Origin: Trichopria drosophilae | Lineage: Eukaryota > Arthropoda > Insecta > Hymenoptera > Diapriidae | DNA: 64,000 bases | Direction of reading: 5' to 3' | Assembly: GCA_030407085.1 (NCBI GenBank) | Contig: CM059582.1 | Span: forward strand, 66,153,501 to 66,217,500 | Made by a program: the position numbers and the translations under genes | The notes under the pieces: model-generated | Told to the model about the DNA's origin: nothing | The model's input: the letters and a program-made list of their open reading frames with translations, nothing else | Databases searched by the model: none | Part shown: positions 22,849-32,019 of the stretch, piece after piece | Numbering within the stretch: position 1 is the first letter of the stretch | Layout: each line of letters opens with the position of its first letter

Positions 22849-23160
22849 TTCACATGTGTTCGGGATCTATCGTTAAAACAAACCCCTACTTGGATGGTGC
22901 CGAGTCTGAACGCGTTTCGCTCTACTACACTATCCTGATCACGGCATCTGCGAAAGGTACCAAATAACGTCCCGCGATGTGTTTACTTTAATAAAGAGGG
23001 AAAAAAACAAAATTTAGTTTCGAGACCGAACGCGGGATCTTCGAGCTTTCGAAACAAATTCTGGTCCTTTAGCCGGATTCCGGAAAAAAGAAAAGATCAT
23101 CGAATGTGAAAAAGAAGAAAAATAGTGCTTTCTCTTTTCTTCATTGGTAGGCTTAGTGCA
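22849..23160 (-). repeat. probable 5' LTR of the minus-strand gypsy element
   Basis: Adjacent to the primer-binding site, with an aataaa-like signal not resolved by eye. The outer boundary is a guess: tgca at 23157-23160 followed by tgttgtcgg could mark TG on both strands. No second copy is in the window. Confidence 0.3.
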
Positions 23161-23582
23161 TGTTGTCGGTCGAGACTTCTCGTTCTCGAGCTCCGAACGA
23201 CGAAGTAAACAGCCTTCGTTCGTTTCCGTCCGCACTCGCGTGCTTTGCACCAAGAATCAGTCGGCCCTCTCGCTCTCGGCCGCCGAACACCGCAGTATCT
23301 ATCCTTGGTTTTTTTTTCGTGTGCCGTCGGGCACGCTTGCACGCATCAGGCCTCGGTCGTCTCGAGCCGCAATAACCCTGTCCAACGATCGAAATAAGAC
23401 AGTCGCCGGTTTTTTTTTCATGTGCAATCGGGAGAACTTTTGAACTTTGGAGTGACACTATCGGATAACAATTTGTGACATATGTTGATCAAGTGCCGCG
23501 ATTGAGAACAGCAGTTTAACGGAACTAGTTATAGACCGTCAAAGGTCTCTCGCGAGTGCACTTATTGAACTTGTCAGTGAAC

Positions 23583-24020
23583 ATGGCTACAGCGTTGGAA
23601 GAGCAACTAGTAGAACAAGCGCAAGTTATTGCTACGATCGGACTTACAATGACAAATTTCAAGAAAATTAGACAAAAAAATTGCACGGAAGCATTAGCAC
23701 GCAGTCGTCTCGAGCTTCTCAACAAGAACTGGGAAAAATGCTCCCAACTTCATTGTCAACATGAGACTCCTGCTGAGGAGGAGGACAGAACCTTGGAAAA
23801 ATACTTCGTTGAAGAAAAATACTTCGCTGCGGAAGAAGTCTACCTAGGCGCGCTGGACTACCTCACGTCGATATTAGATAAGTTGATACCTCCACCACTT
23901 TCCTCCATTACTTACGCCTCTCGCGGTCACCATAGTTCAACAATGATTCAACCGCCTCATAATTCATCTTTGCCTTTAATTTCAATTCCGAAATTCTCTG
24001 GAGCTTATCTTCATTGGATG
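23583..24020 (+). pseudogene. BEL/Pao gag N-terminus, cut by a copia insertion
   Basis: ATG at 23583 opens MATALEEQLVEQAQVIATI, followed by a helical coiled-coil-like region (KIRQKNCTEALARSRLELL, LNKNWEKC) and an ALDYLTSILDKL segment. It ends in the Pro/Ser-rich hinge and ISIPKFSGAYLHW, the usual BEL/Pao Gag junction to capsid (compare SIKLPRFSGTYTEW in the BEL at 32020). It is stopped at 24020 by the copia LTR. The upstream 23161-23582 is presumably its LTR and leader. The rest of this BEL is not found at the other end of the copia element. Confidence 0.75.
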
Positions 24021-24400
24021 TGTTGAGGTTCTGGGAAAATGTATGAGAACTCAGTTTGCAAATTAAATGAAAGTTTATTTCTATTAACGAGCACAATTGT
24101 TTGCACAGTCTCGGTAGAAGACATGGACCATATATAACAAAGGTAACCGAATTTCGCCACACAGATTTCGCGGGAAATCTTCGAAGGCGTAACTGGATCA
24201 CGATTTTCGCGATGTCGCAATCAAAGAGCCGTATCGTGAACTGAAGTGTTTTTCGATTCGGTGCTTTATTTCCTCTTACGCCCCTTTTACATAAGATATA
24301 TACGCACGCTTAACACCACGTAGTCGAGAACAACTCTGCTACCTCCGGCAATACGGAGACCTTCTGTATCGACACTATGCAAAAGCCGCTAACTTCAACA
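24021..24400 (-). repeat. 3' LTR of a copia element
   Basis: 380 bp; on the minus strand it starts TGTTGAAGTTAGC and ends CCTCAACA, giving a 6-bp terminal inverted repeat TGTTGA/TCAACA. It contains a tatata motif and aataaa. A polypurine tract (minus-strand cgggagggag at 24401-24410) precedes it. It lies inside BEL gag text; the left flank is ggatg. The matching 5' LTR is missing. Confidence 0.8.
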
Positions 24401-24410
24401 CTCCCTCCCG
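24401..24410 (-). other. polypurine tract of the copia element
   Basis: ctccctcccg on the plus strand, i.e. cgggagggag on the minus strand, next to the LTR start. Confidence 0.65.
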
Positions 24411-24484
24411 ACTTTTGCAGTTACTTATTTACTATACGTTTGCGGAATGAGGCACAAAAATATTAGAGTAAGTATATTCCCGTT

Positions 24485-24645
24485 GACAAATCCCATAACG
24501 ATTTCTAAACCAATGAAATTTTTGTTTAGACAGAGGTTTCGTCAATGGATCTGCGAGTTGGTTACAGGTTGAAACATATTGCACATTAATTATTCTTTCG
24601 CGTGGTTTGTCCTCGGTATAGAAGAACTGAATTTCGATGGTAACG
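24485..24645 (-). pseudogene. copia RNase H C-terminal end
   Basis: On the minus strand it encodes TIEIQFFYTEDKPRER, INVQYVSTCNQLADPLTKPL and KFHWFRNRYG, the standard copia pol terminus. It is separated from the rest of RNase H (25611 upward) by an insertion of about 960 bp. Confidence 0.8.
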
Positions 24646-25610
24646 TTGTATTTTTTTCTTTATTTAGTTTCCTAAAAAAAAATACATATACATAAAATAT
24701 ATCAATTGCACAACAAATTTTTATTATTAGACGCGACCCGAAAATGCGGTTTCCGCTGAACTGGTCCGGCTGTTATCCTCCTAGGCCCAATTCCCGGTCC
24801 TACCTCCCACACCACCTCCCCAAACTTCCTCGCTAACTTCCTCGCGACCCACGTCAACTGCTCGCATTCACTTTTTTTTGTTTCTTTATTCCCCCAAAAC
24901 AAAATTTATGATTTTTATATCCGTTGTTATCACTATTTCCGGTCTCAATATTTAAATAAATAATAAAAAGTTATTTGATTTTTCCTCACTCACTCGCTAC
25001 TTCCGGTCCGACTCGGTAATTTAATAATCAGTTTAAAAAAAGAAAACCCGATCCTTCGATTTTAAGTCCCTCACTCGCCACTTCCGGTCTGATTGTTACT
25101 CTATTAATTAATTAAAAGACAAAAACGATCTTTAGTCTCCAAGTCCCTCATTCGCCATTCTCGCTCCACTCATGAATTAAAAAAAAAACGCTCGTTCGAC
25201 TTCGAATCACTACTCGCCACTTCCGGTTTACTCATTCATTAAGAAAAACGATTTTTCGTTTTTTTTTTTTTGTTGGTCACTCGCCACTCTCGGTCTACTC
25301 ACTAATTAATAAATTACGAGTCGAAAACGATGTTTTTACTTTCCACCACACACGCCACTTACGGTCCGAATTGTTACTCGGAGATTTAATTAAAAAAAAA
25401 TTATTGTACTTTTCGGCTACTCCGACTTACCTCAGTTTCCATCCCTATCTCGCGCCAATCCTTGCACCCACAGCCTACGGCTCTCTCTCTCTCTCTTCTT
25501 TTTTTCACTCCGGCCCTCTGATCTCCCTACACCACAAAATAACTCCTCAACTTTTCCCTAATCCTCAGCAAAAAAATGTCTCGCGGTCACGAGCGCACTA
25601 CTTTTGAAAT
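24646..25610. repeat. insertion inside copia RNase H with a minisatellite
   Basis: Non-coding sequence that splits the copia RNase H frame. From 24988 to 25375 a motif cactcgccacttccggtc(t/c)(a/g)ctc..taatt recurs about six times at roughly 60-85-bp spacing (near 24988, 25074, 25148, 25211, 25279 and 25346), separated by A- or T-rich spacers. A CT microsatellite lies at about 25482-25500. The inserted element type is unknown; no clear target-site duplication was found. Confidence 0.65.
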
Positions 25611-26042
25611 TGGAATTGGTACTGACCGATGAGGAATGTCCACCTCCCTCGCTACTTGTATACTACCCAAAGCAACCGGCAACCATACTATTTCTTTTGT
25701 CGTAGCACAGAGTGCAACAAATTCCGCATCTGTAGTGGAAGTAGCTGTAACAGATTGTCTTTTCGAGCTCCAAACAAGTGGACCCTGATTGCAAAAACAA
25801 ATGTAACCGGTTGTACTGCGTCTAGTGTCTACGTCGCCCGCGAAATCTGCCTCGCTGAACGCAAAAAGTTTTATATCACGAGTATTTAAACCGAATGTAA
25901 TACCCATGGGCACGGTTCCTTTCAAGTATCTAAAGAGTCTTTTTACGCCAGCCCAAGGGGAATATTGCGGAGCTTCCAGGAATCTACTTAAAATTCCAAC
26001 AATATATGCAAGATCTGGCCTAGTGCCAACAACTAAGTACAA
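25611..26042 (-). pseudogene. copia RNase H domain (main part)
   Basis: Minus-strand frame with VGTRPDLAYIVGILSRFLE, WAGVKRLFRYLKGTVPMG, LFAFSEADFAGDVDTRRSTTGY and TDAEFVALC-type motifs in the standard copia order. The usual YSDADFAGD is here FSEADFAGD, so the first acidic position is Glu. It adjoins the RT segment at 26095. Confidence 0.85.
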
Positions 26043-26094
26043 AAGCGATCCGATTGCTTCACGATATGGGTACGATCCTTGCTTATCGCTACAG

Positions 26095-26928
26095 TCATTT
26101 TTCGAGTTCGGCAGGAGTAGAGACAGGGAAGCAATCAGTATGATTAAATCTTTTTAATACCTTTTCAGCATACGCGCTTTGGTGAAGTTTTAGATAGCCT
26201 TTGTCTCTACTTCTCTCGATTTGAATACCTACAAAAGATTCAGCATTCGAGTAAGTTATTTTGAATTCTTCATTTAAGTCTTTAAGTAATTTTGTCATTA
26301 AATTTAAATCGTTACCGCAAAGTAATCCATCATCCACATATAAAGAAAGATAAATTTTCACATTTTCAATATTTATGTGGTAGAATGTACACGGATCGGC
26401 ATTCGACTGTTTAAAACCGAATTTAAGCTAAAAATTCACAATTCTTTCGTTCCACAGACGCGGAGCCTGTTTAAGTCCGTATAAATCTTTTTGCAATAAA
26501 CACACGCGATCGTCGATGCGAAATCCGTCGGGCTGCTCCATGTAGATTTCTTGAGTTAGGTACCCATTAAAAAACGCAGTGTTGACATCGAACTGATACG
26601 TGTCATAATCCATCGCTGCAGAAATCCCCAGTAGACATCTAACGGAATCGTATCGAACTACTGGTGCGAAAGTCTCCTCGTAGTCGATGCCCATCTTTTG
26701 GGAACATCCTCTCACCACAAGTCTTGCTTTATATTTATCTATGGATCCAACGGCTTTGTATTTAATTTTGAAAACCCACCGATTAGAAATGACATTTTTG
26801 TCTTTCGGACGTGGTCCGAGAGTCCACGTCATATTTTCTTCCAAGGAGTCCAATTCTTCGTTAATAGCTTGTAACCATTCATTTGAATCTTCAGCCTGCA
26901 GGACATCTTCAAGTGTCAGATGCTCCAC
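26095..26928 (-). pseudogene. copia reverse transcriptase, frameshifted
   Basis: 26928-26428 encodes the RT start: SNEWLQAINEELDSLEENMTW, VISNRWVFKIKYK, KARLVVRGCSQK, EETFAPVVRY, DVNTAFFNGYL and KDLYGLKQAPRLWN. After a frameshift/stop near 26361-26428, 26361-26095 carries the active-site loop LSLYVDDGLLCG, LLKDLNEEFKI and FVGIQIERSRDKGYL. The YVDD box is intact, so loss of function is due to frame breaks. Confidence 0.88.
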
Positions 26929-27255
26929 TTCTGCGAGTAATGCTTGGGCTACATTCGCCTCTCTGTCTTTATGTTGATCTAAACGCGATACCTTTTTGGG
27001 TAGGGGTCTCGTGAGATGGGTAACCTAGGATTCCTCCATTTAGGTTTATCTGGAGCTGGATTTTCCAATGTACTTCCATTTTCGGGTTCAGAGAAAACAT
27101 CTTGAACCTTTTGATCCGTGGATTCATCGACGACTGTATTTCTCTCATACTCTTCGAGGTTAGATGTGTCTAGAGGTAGTATCTCATCGGGTTGGTTGTT
27201 TCATTTTTCATTGAAAATCACGTCTCGGCGAATTAACATTTTCCGACTTAATGGA
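26929..27255 (-). pseudogene. copia integrase-RT linker
   Basis: Low-complexity linker region typical between copia integrase and RT, with Glu/Ser-rich text in broken frames (for example around 27005-27230). No domain. Confidence 0.4.
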
Positions 27256-27770
27256 TCATACAATCTGTAGGCTTGATTGCCCTCGCTGTATCCAACCATC
27301 CAGCATTTTATAGTTTTCAGCCCATTTGGTCCTGTGTTCCTTTGAAATGTGAGCGTAGCATTCACTTCCAAATATTTGTAAATGCTGCACCGAGCGTTTC
27401 AACCCATACCATTTTTCGTAGGAAGTTGCACCGTCCAAACTTGCAGAGCCTGTTCGGTTTTTTAAGTACACTGCTGTATTAGCCGCTTCGCCCCAAAGGT
27501 AGAGCGGAAGATGAGGCGAATGCAGCATTGCCTTGGCTGATTCAAGGACAGTTCTGTTCTGGCGCTCCACAAGTCCATTTTGTTCCGGTGCTGCAGGTGT
27601 TGAGACTCGGTGCTTTATTCCATTTGATAAGAAAAATTTTGATAAAGTAAAATTACAAAATTCTTTTCCTCCGTCGGTTCGCACTTGTTTAACTCGGTGG
27701 CCATCAGTTTTAACCTCAACTAGAAAATGTTTGAATTTTTCGAGAACTTCTGTTTTATCTTTTAAGAAGT
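27256..27770 (-). pseudogene. copia integrase core and C-terminal part
   Basis: Encodes FLKDKTEVLEKFKHFLVEVK, VRTDGGKEFCN (second catalytic Asp), TPAAPEQNGLVERQNRTVLE (catalytic Glu), and the C-terminal KWYGLKRSVQHLQIFGSECYAHI. The upstream part (first Asp in KDDCTRFCYIY) lies at 28538-28626 on the other side of a Tc1-type MITE that inserted at a TA in this gene. Confidence 0.88.
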
Positions 27771-27771
27771 A

Positions 27772-28537
27772 CACTACCGGCCAAAAGTTCGTAAACGTTC
27801 TGAATTTTTTAAATCATCAAATAATGCGTTCTATCTCTGAATCGTTAACGATAATGATAAAACTCATAGGATGTCTTTTAAAGTACATAAATAAAGCTTT
27901 CAATTGGTGCATTTAGTTTTACTTCAGACGTTATAGTTTCGTAGTTGTCAAATTTTAAAAATGTTAAAATTTGCAATTTTTTTCTTTCGACTTTAAACAC
28001 TGACAAAAAGTCTAAAAAACGTTTCAGCATACAGTCAATTTTTGTCTAAATACTACAATTCAGGGGCTTTAAAATAGCTTTTGGGAAAAGTCGATACGAT
28101 TTTTTGTTCCTGAGTTATGATTCTTTGAAAATTGTCAGTTTACCTCATTTTGTCAGAATTCTTTGGAAAAAGGCAAAAAGTTGATAACTCAAAAAAATAG
28201 TAACTCTGATAAAAAAAATCGTAGGTACTTTTTACAAGAGCTATGTCAAAGCTCTTGAATTATAGTATTTAACCAAAAATTGAAAATATATAGAAAAATT
28301 TATTAGACTTTTGGTTAGTGTTAAAAGTCGAAAGAAAAAATGGCAAATTTTAACATTTTTAAAATTTGACAACTGCGAAACTATAACGTCTGAAGTAAAA
28401 CTAAATGCACTAGTTGAAAGTTTTATTTGTGTAGACATCTAATGAGTTTTATCATTATCGTTAAGGATTCGAAGGTAGAACGCATTATTTGATGAGTTAA
28501 AAAATTCAGAGCGTTCATGAACTTTTGGCCGGTAGTG
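27772..28537. mobile_element. palindromic Tc1/mariner-type MITE in copia integrase
   Basis: 766 bp flanked by TA on both sides (27770-27771 and 28538-28539). It starts cactaccggccaaaagttc and ends with the inverted form gaacttttggccggtagtg. The whole element is close to one palindrome: the arms of about 380 bp share segments such as gtttcgtagttgtcaaatttt against its complement near 28365, and cgattttttgttcctgagttat against 28180-28220. It has no transposase ORF. The ends match the Tc1 family text cactaccggccaaaagtt, so an autonomous Tc1-like element could mobilise it. Confidence 0.85.
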
Positions 28538-28626
28538 TATATGTAACAAAATCTTGTGCAATCATCCTTTAGAAGCATGAAGTAATTCGCGTTACCAATA
28601 GAGGGTGCACTCATCTTACCACACAA
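28538..28626 (-). pseudogene. copia integrase N-proximal part
   Basis: Encodes MSAPSIGNANYFMLLKDDCT, RFCYIY, which reads straight into FLKDKTEV at 27770 once the MITE is removed; the TA duplication sits at the junction. The zinc-binding region and protease before it are missing, since Gag follows directly at 28627. Confidence 0.8.
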
Positions 28627-29321
28627 ATCGACAATGGAAAATTTTTAATGTCAATTCCCGAGGCTCCTTCAGCAGCAAATAGATTGGCTTGATCTGTTGC
28701 CGATGCATGACAGTAATTGGCAGGTCGAGCATCACCATGAGTGCCACATTGCGAACATTCGGCAACCAGAGAATGATCGTTCGGTGCCGATCGCATTTTC
28801 TGCTTTTTACGGCATTCTCTTGCCCAATGACCTTGAATGCCACAAAAATTACACTTTCCGGGTCTCTTTGGTGATTTTTGCCAGGACTGCTTTGCTTGAC
28901 CACTTTCGGAACTGAAGCGCGTCATATTTCTTTTACCGTTATTTCTCTTACCCTTTACAATAAAAACGGAATCAGAGCAGCTTTCTTCTTTCGTGTTGAG
29001 GCGAAGCTTCAAGAGTGCTTCCTCATTCACCAAATGATCCGTCAACTTATCAACAGTTTGTTCCGTTCGAGGCACGGCATACCAAGCCGTTCTCACATTG
29101 TCAAATTTTGCCGGCAGACTTTCCAAAATCTTGGCAATTATTACTGGCTCTTTTTGGTCAACATTCATGTCCTTCAAACGTTGTGTAAGAGACACTATTT
29201 TAGCAACGTAGTCAACCATTGCTTCACTTTCCTCCATTTTGCAATTTATAAAACGATCCAGCAACACTTGAATAGATTGGTCGCTTTTCTCGGAGTGGAT
29301 TGATTGCAGCCTATCCCACAT
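28627..29321 (-). pseudogene. copia Gag with zinc knuckle
   Basis: Begins near MWDRLQSIHSEKSDQSIQ, continues with LDRFINCKMEESEAMVDYVA, a helical capsid region, and CNFCGIQGHWARECRKK (CX2CX4HX4C zinc knuckle at 28860-28805). It then runs into an integrase fragment without protease or integrase zinc finger, so the copia element has an internal deletion. The start and 5' LTR are missing: the next recognisable text, at 29383, is a different LINE. Confidence 0.8.
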
Positions 29322-29382
29322 TTGCTTAGATATTCGTCACCATATCCTAGTTACGTGGGACGTAACAAAATCATTAAGAAGA

Positions 29383-30540
29383 CTATTTGGATTTTGGTGG
29401 AAAAAATAATTTCAAGAGTATTATAATTAAGGGATTTTCGAGGAGTTTAGATAAGATAGGCAATAGGCTTATCGGGCTATAGGATGATGTAATTTCTAGA
29501 TCTTTACTTTTTTGGGGGATCATAATAGTTTGCGCCACTTTCCACTGGACAGGAAAGTACTTCAGACGCTGCACTGCGTTAAATATAATCGTAATAAGCC
29601 TTATGGCCACTATTGGAAGCTCTTTTAGTATTTTCCCTGTTCTGAGGTCGTATCCTGGTATTTTCTTTTATTTCGTTTTTTATTGCATGCATGACTTCTT
29701 TTATTGGTATAGGTTGGAGAGGCTTATCCATTTTAAGCTGTGCATGAAGGTAGTCAAAAATTTCTTTTTCATTTTCCTCTGATATCGTACGCGGATATAG
29801 CCGATAGACGGTTGCGAGATAATGTGCGAATATTTCGGCTTTATCCTTGCTACTTTTTGCCCACTTTCCATCTGGTCGTAGTATGGGTGGTTTTCGTTGT
29901 TGTTGTTTTTTTTATTTTCCTTGTAGTTTTCCATAATGAGTAATCTGAAGATGCAGTTGCTGTGAGATTTGTGAGATAGTCTTCTATTGCTTTATTTTTT
30001 TTTCGATACTTAGTGCCATTTTAAGCTTTTTGATAGCTTTATTTAATGTCGCTCTGTCATGGGGTGACCTTGTTTTCTGCTATTCCTTTCTTATTTTTGT
30101 CTTTTCTGTAATAAGTAATTTTAAATTGTGTGGACAAGGTGGTGTACCTTTGCTGTTCTTTTTTTGCTGGAGTAGAAGTCCAGGCTGCATTCTGTATTCA
30201 GATGTTCAGGTGATCTATCACATCTTCCAGTTCTTCATTAGATTTTAATGAGATTTTACAGGTGAGTTGATTCTTTAGAGTATCCCTGAATAAAGGCCAA
30301 TTAGTTTTATCGTTATGTAAGGTTGGAGTGTTTTTCTTATTTATAACGTTTGCTGTTAAAGTCGTTATTATTGGTGAGTGGTCTGAAGTGAGATCAAGAC
30401 ACGATTCTGTTTTAAAATGTGCTGTGGGGATACCTTTTATAACATAAAAGTCGATGACGTTAGGCTTCTTTCTACGATCCGTAGGCCAGTACGTTGGTGC
30501 TCCTGTTGCGACAGGATAAAGGTTGCTAGCGACCATAGCT
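29383..30540 (-). pseudogene. Jockey-type LINE, endonuclease end to RT start
   Basis: Minus strand, high to low. 30536-30198 encodes the endonuclease end: GAPTYWPTDRRKKPNVIDFYV, DLTSDHSPIITTL. 30197-29700 is the RT linker, with KWAKSSKDKAEIFAHYLATVY-like text. 29610-29383 encodes AIRLITIIFNAVQRLKYFP, WKVAQTIMIPQKSKDLE and YSPISLLPILSKLLE, the first RT blocks. The YADD active site and 3' end are missing. The high end is broken by the BEL LTR at 30556. Confidence 0.8.
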
Positions 30541-30555
30541 TGGAGAGTTGATGTC

Positions 30556-31187
30556 TGTTGCGTTATGTAATGTTAAATCGACATCGTCGCGCCATCTCTT
30601 GGCGTCCGCGCATACGACGACGCAGCTCGCAGTTACCGACTCATCGCGCGCTATATGGGTCGTTTGAATAATCAAATCTCGCGCATGCTGACCTTTAAAT
30701 TTAATTGAAGGTGATACCGCGCTTTATATCAATTTCCGCCGCTGCCTCCTTTTGCAAGGACGACTTCCGAAAGAGATTAGATTCCACGTGGACCTCGTCG
30801 CCATCGCCACGAAAAACGCACGCATCGGTTTAAAATCGCCTTAATCCGCAAACATTTTCGCAGCATCCGCGCTGCACGCAATTAAATTTAGTAGTCGCGC
30901 ATAAGTATTAAGTAGTTTAATATGTAGTTTTTTAAATTAGTGTTAATTTGAACATTATCTGAACTTCCACGTGAATTGAATTGTCTTCACGTCGCGATAC
31001 GAAGAAGTGCCGGTCGCGAAGTTTAGTGTAAAACCAAAAATAAAGAGAGCTAATCAGTTTTTAGAGATAAAATCACATTTTATCCTTTCTAAGCACCATC
31101 CTGCGCCACGCAAAGATTCAGTCGACGCGAACTATTGCTGCTCGTGCGACCAAAATCGAACATTTGGCGATCCTGCCAGGATGGTGC
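30556..31187 (+). repeat. 5' LTR of a young BEL/Pao element
   Basis: 632 bp starting tgttgcgttatg. It is the same length as the 3' LTR at 36369-37000 and differs from it at only three positions I can see (near 30593, 30666 and 30683). It contains aataaag at about 31038. Near identity implies recent insertion. Confidence 0.92.
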
Positions 31188-32019
31188 ACGCGATTGTTTA
31201 AGTGGACATTTATATGGACTAATTTAAGGCCATTGGACATTCAGTGCAAAATTGGATTACGTGCAGTGACATTCAGTGCAGTGACCAATTCGCATCAAGT
31301 GCTACTTGGATTAGAAGCGGGACACTGAAAGTGGAAAGTGACAAAAAGGACATTGGTGGTGTATTTCGAATAAATCTTAAATCATTAGTGCAGCCCGCGC
31401 TAATGAGATGAAGTAGGTGCTCTCGTGCGCGCTAAACTTCGGCGATTTCCGCCACGAACGAAGTCTTCCGACTTCATCTACTCCGCGACGCATTTGTGAC
31501 GTCACGGCAAGTTGCCCCGCACGGCTACTTTCCCCGTGGACTTCTCGGGACGTTTCGGCCTCATTCGGCCTATTTGCATCGCACTATCGCAGTGTAGTAA
31601 ACGACGCTGACCGAGTGGACTCGGCAACTTTCGCTTGCGCATAGAGTTTCCCACTCGCACGCGACATTCAAGCATAGTGCCTCTCACGCGAGAGCGCGCA
31701 TATGCCACCTCTCTCCACGCACTCATACGAGTAGACGAGAGGGCACGCAACACGCTACGGAGAGGGAACAGCCTGTCTCCACTCACGCGTTGCTAGGAAA
31801 CTAACACGCCTTCTTAATTGATTGCGCGCACTCACGCCAATCAAGACAGCTCACGCCTCGCCTACCATCTCCTCTCGTCATAGGAGTGCATTCTCACGGC
31901 AATTCACTGTCGTCTTCCACACGCTTTAATTCGTGATACGATTAAAGTCACGCGACTTTTTCGTTATCGAAGCTCAATTTACATTCGTTCGCTGAAATTT
32001 TCTGTCTTACTGTCTCAAA
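31188..32019 (+). other. untranslated leader of the BEL/Pao element
   Basis: 832 bp between the LTR and the gag start, without a long ORF. No conventional primer-binding site was recognised right after the LTR (acgcgattgttt). Confidence 0.6.

Noticed and set aside
23144..23458. Four overlapping Arg/Ser-rich ORFs on both strands
   Set aside because: Mutually antisense, low complexity, and located in the LTR/leader between two retroelements.
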